DNA from: Hermatobates lingyangjiaoensis
Lineage: Eukaryota; Arthropoda; Insecta; Hemiptera; Hermatobatidae
Assembly (NCBI GenBank): GCA_026182355.1
Contig: JAPFBL010001043.1
Span: 1 to 64,000, forward strand
Direction of reading: 5' to 3'
DNA: 64,000 bases
Below, one piece after another: positions 1 through 7,775 of the stretch (its first letter is position 1; each line of letters begins with the position of its first letter). The notes beneath the pieces were generated by a model. It saw nothing but the letters and a program-made list of their open reading frames with translations. It did no database searches and was not told where the DNA came from. A program made the translations under genes and the position numbers.

Positions 1-54
1 AAGTAATACAATTTGTTTTTTAAATTCTTCTGAATATGAATTTTTTGTTGCCAT
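1..54 (-). CDS. IS3-type transposase OrfA, N-terminal fragment (cut by window edge)
   Basis: Only the first 18 codons lie in the window. They read MATKNSYSEEFKKQIVLL, the usual opening of the helix-turn-helix OrfA protein of IS3-family elements (YSxEFKxQxVxL). An AAGAAAGAAGGAA ribosome site sits just upstream of the ATG at 54. It faces out of the window, so the rest of the element is to the left. Its position at the edge of the degenerate conjugation block suggests that an insertion or rearrangement truncated that block. Short match, so the family call is moderate. Confidence 0.55.
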   Translation of the reverse strand, partial: MATKNSYSEEFKKQIVLL

Positions 55-118
55 TTTTATTTTCCTTCTTTCTTAATAATTTTATCTTATTTTTAGAAGT
101 CTCAATAATTATGGTCCA

Positions 119-185
119 AACTATTATAGCCTATCCAAACACTAACAATAGTTGGAACTAAGACAGTTGCTAATAATCCAATATA
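119..185 (-). pseudogene. Remnant of the pilin-like gene found at 2441-2752
   Basis: Read on the minus strand, this stretch encodes GLLATVLVPTIVSVWIGY, close to GLLSAVLVPTVVSV near the C-terminus of the intact small membrane protein at 2441-2752. No start codon or N-terminal half is present. It is best explained as the end of a second, mostly deleted copy, left between the IS3 fragment and the rest of the island. Confidence 0.6.
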
Positions 186-220
186 ATATGATAACTATAA
201 AATTATTATTTAAATAAAAT

Positions 221-257
221 AAAAACTTTATGAAATATAAAATTTCATAAAGTTTTA
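221..257 (-). terminator. Terminator closing the 316-3549 gene block
   Basis: A nearly perfect inverted repeat (AAAACTTTATGAAAT ... ATTTCATAAAGTTTT) is followed on the minus strand by TTTTTATTTTATTT. It lies 60 bases past the last gene of the block, as expected for a Rho-independent terminator. Confidence 0.75.
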
Positions 258-315
258 AAATTATTTTGTAAACTTATTAAATTAATGCTTATTATATATA
301 TTTTGTTATTATATT

Positions 316-771
316 TTATTTGCCTCTTTCTAACTCTGCTAGTTTTAATTTTAACTCTAATATTTCTTTTTCTTTATCTAACAACTCTTTATCTTTTGCC
401 CGATATAATTTATTTTGTTCTTCAAACTCTTGTTGTTTTTTTTCTTTTTCTAACTTTTCATAATATTGTTGATAATTTAATCTTGTAATTTTTTCTATTG
501 TTTGTGGTTTTGTTGCTCAAATTCGTTTAACTGCTAAGTCAATATCAGGAAAAGGAATAGGTTCTTTTCATTTAATTGCCTGATTATTTTCCATTTCTAT
601 AAATTCTTTTGCTTCCGCATAACCAGTTAATTCTAAATCTAACAAAACATTTCTTATTATACTTTGCACCTCTTCATTTTGCTGACGTTGTCATTTATTT
701 ACACGTTTTTGATAATGTTCATCACTTTCATACAAACCTAAGGCTCATCCAATTGCTTGTGCTAATCCCAT
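316..771 (-). CDS. Hypothetical coiled-coil protein, 151 aa
   Basis: The product is not recognised. The start at 771 is set by an AAAGGAG site 8 bases upstream. Three to four in-frame TGA codons read as Trp. The first ~95 residues are mixed and Trp/Gln-rich; residues ~100-150 are almost all Lys, Glu, Gln and Leu and should form a coiled coil ending in ELERGK. No signal peptide or membrane segment is visible, so it is probably cytoplasmic. It is the last gene of the conjugation-like block, before the terminator at 221-257. The block context suggests an accessory role in DNA transfer or phage-like functions, but the sequence gives no direct evidence. Confidence 0.75.
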
Positions 772-827
772 AGTTAAATTCTCCTTTAATTATTTATATT
801 TTACAATGAAAAAATAAGTTTCTCAAC

Positions 828-1451
828 CTATTCTTTATCTTTTTTCTTAGTATTTTTAAATTCTAATTTCTGTACTTTATCTTTTATTTTTGCTGCTTTT
901 TCATTATACTTATTAGCTTTTTTTATCTCCTTCTCATACATAATTGAATTTAAATCTTTAAATATTTGCTCATTTGATTCAGGTTCAGAGATTTTATTGT
1001 TATATTTTTTTGCTTTATTTTTAAAAGTTTCACTATAATTTTTTAGATATCTTTTATGTTTTTTACCAGAAATATTTATTCATTCAGGATTAATTTCTTT
1101 ATAAATACCTCTACTAATAGCTTTTGTACCACTAGTAATTGGTTTAACAAAAGCACCGCCAATTTTTTTCATTCTTCTAGTAAATTTATTTTTTCCATGT
1201 AACCCTGATGCTTTAAATCCAGCTACCATTGCTACACCTGTATCAAAAGCAGCACCAACTGCTCCCAACACTAACCCTGGAATTCCTCTATGAGCTCAAT
1301 TGTCAGGTGTTTTAATTCCCTGCTTTCCAGAATCCATTGTTTTTTCTGTATCAGCAAATTCTTGCTTAAAATTCATTGAATTATTGTTTTGTTTTGCCAT
1401 TTTGCGTTTATTCCGTTCAGTGCGAACAAATCCTGTTGCTTTACCAACCAT
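828..1451 (-). CDS. Hypothetical basic protein of the conjugation-like block, 207 aa
   Basis: The frame runs from ATG 1451 to TAG 828 with two TGA-Trp codons. A central Gly/Ala-rich stretch (GLVLGAVGAAFDTGVAMVAGF, about residues 55-75) could be a weakly hydrophobic or amphipathic segment. It is followed by a strongly basic tail with many Lys residues (about 100-207). The start follows the stop of the upstream VirB6-like gene by two bases and has no good ribosome site, so it probably depends on translational coupling; an internal ATG at codon 18 is an alternative start. No family is recognised. Confidence 0.65.
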
Positions 1452-1453
1452 TT

Positions 1454-2428
1454 TTAAACTACTAAACCTATTCCAATACCTCCCATAATTGATTGCATAC
1501 TATTCATTGATTCAGTAATACCAATTCCTTCTCCAACTAATGCTGCAACAATATTACTAAAACTTAATAAGGTTAATGCTCCACCACATAAAAATAAGAC
1601 AATAAATAATTGTCGTTCAAGGCTATTAGTTAATTGTGAAGTTGCTAGTTTTAGCATGCCATTAACTGCCATCATAAATAAATTAAAACCTATTAGTACT
1701 CCAGTAGATGCTAAAAACTTAGCTATGACCATATCTTTTCAGACAAAAACACGTTTACCATCATCTACTACCATTGTTACCATTACAATAGGACTTAAAA
1801 TAAATAAGAAAAATAATTCAATTACTTTTTGCACAACAACTAATCCAATCTCACAATTGCATACAGCATAAATCAGACACCAAAAAGTTCACTAATCATA
1901 TTATAACTTTTAATATTATCTGGATATGAAAAATTAGAGGGAACATTACCAGGATTACCATTTCATTTTGGATCACCTAAATGTCACAAATAATCGGCAA
2001 TTGACCCACCATTTGAAAATGATGAGGAAATAACCTTGCTAATTTCAGTAATACAAAAATTAGCAATAAAGAAAAAAAATTGGAATTAAAAACATTAAAA
2101 TAAAAGCACGAATTGAACAATAAACTGCTTTAACAAAACGTTGTTTATTTTCAGTATGTTCTTGAAATTGAATAATAATAATTTGAGTAATAAACACAAT
2201 CATGAATATTCCCACCGAAATAGCAACAAATCATCAAAAGCCACTAGGAACATTATTAAAACTAAAATTTTTATTACTACCAAAAAATAAATCACTAACT
2301 ACTCCCCCTGTAATATATGTTAAAACATTATTAAAAATACTAATTAAATTTAAGGGTGCTTGAATAAAGATAAACCAAACTATCTGTAATATTGATCCAG
2401 GAATATCAAATGGATTAAAGCCTAACAT
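1454..2428 (-). pseudogene. VirB6/TrbL-like polytopic membrane protein (Mbov_0396 type), two frameshifts
   Basis: The N-terminal 120 codons, a middle part and the C-terminal 140 codons lie in different frames. One shift falls in a run of eight A at 2072-2079, where the straight frame meets TAA at 2060-2062; the other falls near 1847-1853. The two indels offset each other, so total length stays a multiple of three. The concept protein of ~325 aa has about seven membrane segments and the block VVDDGKRVFVWKDMVIAKFL, typical of VirB6-like ICE proteins (plD-dGk...WkdmviakfL). It lies directly downstream of a pilin-like gene, the order seen in mollicute ICEs. It is almost certainly inactive unless the indels are sequencing errors. 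Confidence 0.7.
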
Positions 2429-2440
2429 TATTTTTCCTTT

Positions 2441-2752
2441 CTATGTAGTGGGAGCTGCTACTTGTTTTAAAATAACACTAACAACAGTTGGAACTAAGAC
2501 AGCAGATAATAGTCCAATAATAGGTCAAATTAAACTTCGAACATACTCACTACGTGCTTCAGGATTATCTGAAGACTTAACAATGTGATAACCAATAATG
2601 GCACATTTAACAGAACAAAATAGCCCTAATAACCCAAATAAAATTGCTAAAGCTGTATTAACTCATGGTTGAATAGTATTGATAATTGAACTAGGATCTA
2701 ATCCACCACCACCACTATCATTTAGCATTGATAAAAATTGATGTATTTCCAT
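2441..2752 (-). CDS. Small pilin-like membrane protein (Mbov_0395/VirB2-like or plectrovirus coat-like), 103 aa
   Basis: Intact 103 aa frame with TGA-Trp codons. It has two hydrophobic segments (about residues 32-52, WVNTALAILFGLLGLF..., and 72-95, SLIWPIIGLLSAVLVPTVVSV) joined by a short charged loop. This layout is that of VirB2-like pilins of Gram-positive ICEs and also of plectrovirus coat proteins, and the two cannot be told apart by eye. The VirB6-like gene follows immediately, which favours the conjugation reading. The GATAAGGAGTG leader is duplicated before the next upstream gene. A decayed second copy lies at 119-185. Confidence 0.6.
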
Positions 2753-2763
2753 TTTTTCACTCC

Positions 2764-3111
2764 TTATCTTTCAAAATTATTTTTTTCATTTTTAGTATTA
2801 TTAAGTTCATTATTTTCAATTTCCGAATTATGATATTTTTTTAATTGAAAATCAATATTTTTAACATCAATTTTCTCAATAAAAGAATTTTTTAATGACG
2901 GCCCTATAACCACATGAGTAATGCCTTGATTGTATAATCACTTTTTAGTTTTTAAAATACGAGCTGGCGATTTGCATGGAGACATCTCTCATTTTTCTAC
3001 TGATAATACACAATTATTAGCATCAACAATCATACTTCTGTATAACACATTACTAGAATTAGTTAACTTTATTTGTGTTACTATCTTTTCTTTTTTTAAA
3101 ATTTCTGCCAT
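2764..3111 (-). CDS. Hypothetical soluble protein of the conjugation-like block, 115 aa
   Basis: Begins MAEILKKEKIVTQI and ends in an Asn/Glu/Lys-rich tail. No membrane segment or signal peptide is seen. The central part holds two Cys (NNCVLS, SPCKSP) but no clear zinc motif. Two TGA codons read as Trp. The start at 3111 is fixed by AAGGAG at the usual distance. Its stop overlaps the leader of the pilin-like gene, so the two are probably co-translated. Family not recognised. Confidence 0.65.
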
Positions 3112-3177
3112 TTTTTCACTCCTTATCTTTCAAATTCTTTTTCTTTTTCTAAAGAAAAAATTTTATTTCTTAAAATA

Positions 3178-3549
3178 TTATTTTTGTTCTAAATTTTTTA
3201 TTATTTCATATGGATTTTCTTGATTTGTTAATTTAGTTAATTTTCCAATTAGTAATTTCTGATTATCGTTGGAAATATTAATTACTTTTTGTGACACATT
3301 ATTACGTCAATAATTTTTAATATTATTAGTTTTAACCTTTACTATTCCTTTATCATAAAAATAAGTTTTTTTATCATTCAGAAAAATAATAAAAGGTTTA
3401 TCTTGTGAATTATCGGCAATTTTTGTTGTGCCTATTCACACTAGTGATTCATAACCTAAATAACTCAAAAATATAACTGGCCTGCCATTTTTATCTTCAT
3501 CAAATGTTCTAAGAAGTGAATAAACTGCCATTTTTTTAAAATTTTTCAT
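3178..3549 (-). CDS. Hypothetical protein, 123 aa, possibly frameshifted at its C-terminus
   Basis: The start at 3549 has TTGGAG six bases upstream. The protein is mixed alpha/beta in character, with SYLGYESLVWIG and NDKKTYFYDKG, and has no membrane segment. It ends ...KNLEQK at 3178. In the +1 frame right after the stop, another ~17 residues read as a charged helix ending KEKEFER, the same ending found in the next protein (NNFER). A one-base indel near 3178-3185 may therefore have shortened it. First gene of the block; function unknown. Confidence 0.6.
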
Positions 3550-3705
3550 TTTATCTCCAATTTTATTGCAATTAAATTAAAATATTATATAATTTATTTA
3601 TTAGGTCATTAATGACCCGTAGGCATTTTTAATGTCATACATCTATTATGAGAATCATATGATTCTCTTTTTATTATTTTTATATCTAAAATTATTTATA
3701 TTAGC
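3550..3705. other. Non-coding spacer with two perfect palindromes
   Basis: GGTCATTAATGACC (3604-3617) and GAGAATCATATGATTCTC (3650-3667) are both perfect palindromes. The second is followed on the plus strand by TTTTTATTATTTTT, so as a terminator it would work for plus-strand transcripts, yet no plus-strand gene ends here. They may be relics, operators or cruciform sites. No promoter could be assigned with confidence. Confidence 0.5.
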
Positions 3706-4233
3706 TTATGTTATATATTTTGCTAATTCTAATTGGACATTTGTAATATCTGTCTTAATTTGAGAAATTTCACCTGGAGGATAATCAGCACTGTAAACTT
3801 CTTTTGTAGATAATTCATTACATAAAGCATTTTCTTCATTAGTTAAATAACTAATAACTAGAGACAACTCACTAGAATTAAAAATACCTTGATTTTGTAA
3901 ATATAAAATCTGATATTGGCAATCTTCAGCAATAGCCTGATAACTATCTTCTTCAGCAATTAATTCTGCCAGTGCTTTCTTAAAATCATTATTATCAATT
4001 CCTTGGTGATTATCTTTTAATTCTTGAATTCCAGCTTCAAATTGATTAATAGTATCTTGCGTTAATTTTAATAAAGTTTGATAATATTTAACATCTTTTG
4101 GCACTGGTTTAGGTGGGGCTGGTTTATTTCCACCAGATCCACCATTTATTGGACTAGCATCACAAGAAATTAAATTGCTTGTTCCTAAAATCCCAATTGT
4201 TATAGATGATAAAATAACTAATAACTTTCTCAT
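3706..4233 (-). CDS. Surface lipoprotein, 175 aa
   Basis: The start at 4233 (MRKLLVILSS...) is chosen because GGAGG lies directly before it. A reading beginning 24 bases earlier would run through that ribosome site. The signal peptide ends in the lipobox LISC, so the mature protein would be lipidated at Cys24 and held on the outer face of the membrane. A Gly/Pro-rich linker (residues ~30-50) leads into an alpha-helical domain rich in Glu, Gln and Leu. No known domain is recognised. A strong hairpin (4251-4300) ends immediately upstream of the ribosome site, so expression may depend on read-through. Confidence 0.8.
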   Translation of the reverse strand: MRKLLVILSSITIGILGTSNLISCDASPINGGSGGNKPAPPKPVPKDVKYYQTLLKLTQDTINQFEAGIQELKDNHQGIDNNDFKKALAELIAEEDSYQAIAEDCQYQILYLQNQGIFNSSELSLVISYLTNEENALCNELSTKEVYSADYPPGEISQIKTDITNVQLELAKYIT

Positions 4234-4250
4234 TTTTCCTCCAAAACAAA

Positions 4251-4300
4251 AAAGCACCTACGCCAAGCAAAATAACTCTTTGCTTAGTGTAGGTGCCTTT
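4251..4300 (-). terminator. Strong hairpin between two genes; its U-tract abuts the next ribosome site
   Basis: A ~20 bp stem (AAAGCACCTACGCCAAGCAA / TTGCTTAGTGTAGGTGCCTT) is followed on the minus strand by TTTTTTGTTTTGGAGG. It terminates the transcript of the 4359-4946 gene, and the GGAGG of the lipoprotein gene begins about 10 bases after the T-run. It can also act on the plus strand (CTTTTGTA). Confidence 0.8.
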
Positions 4301-4358
4301 TGTACTCTAATATGTAATTATGTGTTAATTATAACACTAAAATTATATTAATAAAAAA

Positions 4359-4946
4359 TTAAACAATTCTTTCTTCTGAATTTTCATATTTATTTAATTT
4401 TTCTTTTAGTAGTTGATTTTGTAATTCTAAACGTTCTTTCTCTCTTTCTAATATATTATTTTTTGAAATTAAATTTTCTATCTTTTGACTTTTTAATTCT
4501 TCCAAATTTATAATTGATTGAATTGAATCATTAAAATTTTTGCCAATAGTTTCATCCTTAGTTTTTTGTCTAGTATCTAAAGAATTTACAACATCTTTAA
4601 TATTATTAACAATTGTAATATTCTCTTTTATTTTTTTAGAAATTATTCCTCTATCATCAATTTCATCTATTTTATTATTAAAATTTTCCTTTAATTCGCC
4701 ATGTTCTTTGGTATTATTTTTATCAATATTTTTGTTAACAATAATTATAGTTGCTATTAAACTAATAATTGCCACAATGATACTAGCTGAAGCAGAAATA
4801 ATAGTAATTTCCATATTTTTATCTCCTAAAAATGAATACAATAAAAGTGGTAAACTAATCAAAAAAATATTAAATAAAAAATATAATATTTCTATATTTT
4901 CAATAAATTTACTTTTCTTATTTTTATTATTATATATTAATTTCAT
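4359..4946 (-). CDS. Membrane protein with cytoplasmic coiled coil, 195 aa
   Basis: Two membrane segments at about residues 18-40 (IEILYFLFNIFLISLPLLLY) and 47-70 (TIISASASIIVAIISLIATI) are followed by ~120 residues of Lys/Glu/Asn-rich coiled coil with heptad-like Leu/Ile spacing. AGAAAGGAA lies upstream of ATG 4946. No TGA codons are used, so the reading is secure. A start at Met45 would keep only the second segment. No family is recognised; small membrane/coiled-coil proteins are common in plasmid and phage modules of spiroplasmas. Confidence 0.7.
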   Translation of the reverse strand: MKLIYNNKNKKSKFIENIEILYFLFNIFLISLPLLLYSFLGDKNMEITIISASASIIVAIISLIATIIIVNKNIDKNNTKEHGELKENFNNKIDEIDDRGIISKKIKENITIVNNIKDVVNSLDTRQKTKDETIGKNFNDSIQSIINLEELKSQKIENLISKNNILEREKERLELQNQLLKEKLNKYENSEERIV

Positions 4947-4969
4947 AATAATTTTCCTTTCTAATAAAA

Positions 4970-5004
4970 AATGTCAACATAATAGATAAACTTATGTTGA
5001 CATT
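4970..5004 (-). terminator. Terminator after the 5048-5389 gene
   Basis: Perfect 13 bp stem AATGTCAACATAA / TTATGTTGACATT with a nine-base loop, followed on the minus strand by TTTTTTATT. Confidence 0.8.
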
Positions 5005-5047
5005 TATAATGTTCTACAATTAGAATAACATAAATTTTTATTCTTTT

Positions 5048-5389
5048 TTATCTAGATCAAGCTTCTTTTCTGTTTTCCTTAATTTTTTTTGTTTCATCAT
5101 CCATTATTTTTAAATAATAACTAATTTCTTGTCCAGAAATCTTTGAAACAAATCCTTCTTTATCTTTAACTCAATATATATTATTTATATTAATTCCAAC
5201 TGATATATAATCAGAATTTCATTTATTTTCTTTGCAATATTTATTTGGTATTTCTATTATTCCATAAGGTTTTTTTATTCCTTTTATTTTTATTTTAATT
5301 AACTTATTACCAAATTTATCTATTTTTATATCTCTTGAATTAACTATATAACTAGATAAAATTTGATATCATTTTCAATTCTCATACAT
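5048..5389 (-). CDS. Hypothetical protein, 113 aa
   Basis: The frame from ATG 5389 to TAA 5048 is open only under code 4 (five TGA-Trp codons), and AAAGGAG lies upstream. The protein is Lys/Ile/Asn-rich with a probable beta-rich core (GIKKPYGIIEIPNKYC, SVGININNIYWV) and a charged C-terminal helix. No membrane segment or known motif. It is followed by its own terminator and lies downstream of the ASCH-like gene, so it is probably the last gene of the small-gene cluster. Confidence 0.65.
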
Positions 5390-5487
5390 ATTTATTACTC
5401 CTTTAATTTTTTTTGTAATTTAAAATATAGTAGTGTATTTTTTTGCAACTAGGACACTTAGTTTGAATTTGTTTATTATTAACTATT

Positions 5488-5904
5488 TTAAAGTAATTTA
5501 TTATCCTGATTGCATCTTACTTCTGGGTTTTTAAAGATTTTTTCTATATAAAAAACTACTATTTCTTTTTCTTTATTAATATAATTATGTATTCATAATC
5601 AATTTTCTCTAATTCATCAAAAATTATTGCACATATCTAATTTTCAATAAATTTCCTTGCACAAATTGCATTTGCAAATACCATAATTTTTATAGAAATG
5701 AATTATGTCTCTAACATTAATTTTAATAAATCCTGAAAATTTTAATGTTCCTAAACTTTCACTTGTTTTATTATCAATTATTAAAATTTCAAATTTTAAT
5801 ATATTTTCTATTTTTTTTAATGACTCCATTTTTCTAATTTCAATTGATTTTTTATTAGCTAATATAGCTTTCCAAAAACTAGAATGAATTTTTAATTGAT
5901 TCAA
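5488..5904 (-). CDS. ASCH/PUA-like protein, copy 1, C-terminal zinc finger lost by frameshift
   Basis: 138 aa from a TTG start at 5904 (AGGAGGGATAAATTTG leader, identical to copy 2). Residues 1-65 resemble an ASCH/PUA-type fold: FWKAILANKKSIEIRK, then a strand-rich part and LGTLKFSGFIKI. Two CxC/CxxC pairs follow (CKCNLC). It is a paralogue of the gene at 6363-6896, which continues into a Com-like zinc finger. Here a two-base deletion after ...NQDNKLL brings a stop, and the KCPSCKKIH finger is left in another frame, running to about 5403. ASCH domains bind nucleic acid or modified bases; the role here is inferred only. Confidence 0.6.
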
Positions 5905-5906
5905 AT

Positions 5907-6023
5907 TTATCCCTCCTTTTTAATTGTTGAGCAATCTGCGCAATAACCAATTTTATTGTTATTTTTCTGAATTAATATTAAAGTTGCTTTTTTGTTGCAT
6001 ATAATACATTTTATTTCTTTCAT
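5907..6023 (-). CDS. 38-aa four-cysteine mini-protein
   Basis: Begins MKEIKCIICNKKAT and contains CxxC ... CxxC (CIIC, CADC), a small zinc-ribbon pattern. Its TAA is two bases before the TTG start of the ASCH-like gene, and its last codons (KKEG) are the AAGGAGGGA that forms that gene's ribosome site. Translation of this protein must therefore pass over the next gene's initiation region. The matching position in copy 2 is taken by the Com-like protein at 6899-7090. Too short for statistical support, but the Cys spacing and coupling argue for a real gene. Confidence 0.55.
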   Translation of the reverse strand: MKEIKCIICNKKATLILIQKNNNKIGYCADCSTIKKEG

Positions 6024-6108
6024 ACAATTTATGGTACTAATCCAAAATTAATTAAAAATTTAATAAATATAATTTATAGTAAAAAATAAAAATAGTTTAA
6101 AGCTATTT

Positions 6109-6378
6109 TTATTTTTTTAAAACATTTATAACTTGTCTTTTTCTATCCATATACTCTTTTTCATCTATCATTATTATTATTGTATTAGTAGAATCTAATA
6201 TATCGTATTCAATTTTAAATCCTAAAACAATCAGGAGTTCATTTTGATTAGGCAAACCCATAGTATCTGGGATTATATTTAATTCTTTCTTTGTTTTATT
6301 AGAAATTAATTTAAAAGAATAAAATTCACTTCCTTTATAAATATTTAATAATTCCCCTACTTTTACTTTTTTATTCAA
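6109..6378 (-). CDS. Hypothetical protein, 89 aa, TTG start
   Basis: No TGA codons. The TTG at 6378 has AAAGGAGTG eight bases upstream, and no better start exists. It overlaps the end of the ASCH-Com gene by 16 bases, so the two are coupled. The protein begins NKKVKVGELLNIYKGSEFYS and is a mixed alpha/beta small domain with no Cys and no membrane segment. Function unknown; the overlap suggests it works with the ASCH-Com protein. Confidence 0.65.
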   Translation of the reverse strand: MNKKVKVGELLNIYKGSEFYSFKLISNKTKKELNIIPDTMGLPNQNELLIVLGFKIEYDILDSTNTIIIMIDEKEYMDRKRQVINVLKK

Positions 6379-6896
6379 TTTTTATCACTCCTTTTATTTT
6401 TTTTACTATCCAATATATAACAATGAATTCTTTTGCAGCTTGGGCACTTAGTCTGAATTTTTTCATTGTCAATTATTTTATAAAGTAATTTGTTATCCTG
6501 ATTGCATCTTACTTCTGGGGTTTTAATTACTTTTTTTATATAAAAAATTACTATTTCTTTTTCTTCATTAATATAACTATGTATCCATAACCACTGTTCT
6601 CTAATTCATCAATAGTTAATATTCATCTCTAACTTGTAATAAATTTGTAGACATATATTACAATTACAAATATTATAATTTTTATAATAATGAATTAAAT
6701 CTTTTACTTTAATTTTTATAAAACCCGAAAATTTTAATGTCCCTAAATTTTCCCCAGTTTTATTATTAATTATTAAACTTTCAAATTTTAATATATTTTC
6801 TATTTTTTTTAAGGTCTCATTTTTTCGTATTTCAATAGTTTTTTTATTTTCTATTATAGCTTTTCAAAAACTAAACTGAATTTTTAATTGATTCAA
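6363..6896 (-). CDS. ASCH/PUA-like protein with Com-like zinc finger, copy 2, 177 aa
   Basis: TTG start at 6896 behind AAGGAGGGATAAA. Three parts are visible: an ASCH/PUA-like N-terminus (FWKAIIENKKTIEIRK, LGTLKFSGFIKI), a middle with CNCNIC and WWIREQWLWIH, and a C-terminus reading PEVRCNQDNKLLY...KCPSCKRIH. The last matches the layout of the phage Mu Com family (RCxxCxKLL ... CPxCKRxH), except that the first CxxC has lost its second Cys. Com proteins bind mRNA to activate translation; ASCH folds bind RNA or modified nucleotides. The protein is probably a nucleic-acid-binding regulator or processing factor. Its function is inferred. Confidence 0.6.
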
Positions 6897-6898
6897 AT

Positions 6899-7090
6899 TT
6901 ATCCCTCCTTTTTAATTTTTCTACTATCCTTGCCAGAATTTGCTCCTTTAATTAATTTTTTATCAATTTCACAACTATTCTTTAATATTTTATGAACCAA
7001 AAAACATTTACTATGTTTTATATAGATAAAATTAGTATCTTCAATTCATATTAATTTACCAGTTTTTTTGCATCTAACTTCTTTTTTCAT
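6899..7090 (-). CDS. Com-like small protein, 63 aa
   Basis: Begins MKKEVRCKKTGKLIW and continues to KHSKCFLVHKIL, following the Com pattern (EVRCKxxgKLiw...i.hxKC) with only two of the usual four Cys. It ends KKEG, with codons that supply the ribosome site for the ASCH-Com gene two bases downstream. The same arrangement is seen at 5907-6023. The likely role is translational control of the downstream TTG-started gene by coupling, perhaps as an RNA-binding protein; the missing Cys pair weakens the metal-binding inference. Confidence 0.6.
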
Positions 7091-7103
7091 TTTATTTTTC
7101 CCT

Positions 7104-7196
7104 CTAAATTAAGTTGCCTAAAATTTTAGGATTATTAAATGGTTTACCTATTATTGTATTTATTTTATATTGTTTTTTTAATTTCACATATTTCAT
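7104..7196 (-). CDS. Possible 30-aa coupled ORF
   Basis: Reads MKYVKLKKQYKINTIIGKPF and ends before the GAGGG ribosome site of the Com-like gene. It starts inside the end of the 35-aa ORF (7178-7285) in another frame, like a coupled reinitiation. It has no independent ribosome site. Very short, so it may be only a leader. Confidence 0.3.
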   Translation of the reverse strand: MKYVKLKKQYKINTIIGKPFNNPKILGNLI

Positions 7197-7285
7197 TGTT
7201 TATAGTATTCATGTATTTTTTTCATTTTTTTTATTTCAGTTTTTGTCATTTTTTTATTTTGACTAAATTTTGAATTAATTCTCAT
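7178..7285 (-). CDS. Possible 35-aa Lys-rich ORF
   Basis: ATG 7285 has TAGGAG at the right distance, formed by the stop region of the upstream 153-aa gene. The product is Lys/Met-rich (MTKTEIKKMKKIHEYYKQ) with two TGA-Trp codons near the end. It may be a real small protein or a translated leader that keeps ribosomes moving into the Com-like gene. Confidence 0.35.
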
Positions 7286-7293
7286 TTTTTCTC

Positions 7294-7755
7294 CTAGCTT
7301 CACAAAATATCATCATCAATTTCTTTTTCATTATTATCTAAAATAATATTTTTTCCTTGACTTTCTTTCAAATCAAACATTAACTTTGCTTTGACTTGCT
7401 CTAATTTTTTGTCTTCTTCCAATGTTAAAATTTTCATTTTTCTTCCAAATTGCTTAGCAATTTGCTGTTTTTCTTTTTCAAAGAACAAAATTAATTCTTC
7501 ACCAGTTAATACTCTTCAATCATTACGAACACTGTTATTATTTTCATCTTTTAAATATTTAATTAACTGATAGCTATTAGTCTTAATTATTCCAAGTGCT
7601 ACTTGATTATTAAATTTTTGACTAGGATAAATAAATTTATTACTTAACCAAAATCCTATATGTTCTGCATATCCTGGAATATTAATAAAACTTGCTTTTG
7701 GTAATTTAATTGCTATTTTCTTTTTGTTAATAAAAAAATTAACTATATTATTCAT
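7294..7755 (-). CDS. Hypothetical protein, 153 aa, first gene of the small-gene cluster
   Basis: Code-4 frame from ATG 7755 (TTAGGAG upstream) to TAG 7294, with two TGA-Trp codons. The N-terminal ~75 residues are beta-rich (VNFFINKKKIAIKLPKASF). The C-terminal half is a charged helix (EKEKQQIAKQFGRKMKI) ending in an acidic tail (EKEIDDD). No membrane segment. It starts right after the iteron-like repeats, the position a replication or partition protein or autoregulator would have, but no such motif is seen. Confidence 0.65.
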
Positions 7756-7775
7756 TAAACTTATTTTCTCCTAAA

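Noticed and set aside
285..488. Plus-strand 67-aa Leu-rich ORF
   Set aside because: Complement of the Lys/Glu-rich coiled coil of the 316-771 gene.
3650..3680. Palindrome with plus-strand T-run as a terminator
   Set aside because: It has the form of a terminator but no plus-strand gene ends there, so it is reported only as a palindrome.
4540..4989. Plus-strand 149-aa hydrophobic ORF
   Set aside because: Antisense to the two-TM/coiled-coil gene, which has a proper ribosome site and terminators; the plus frame has neither.
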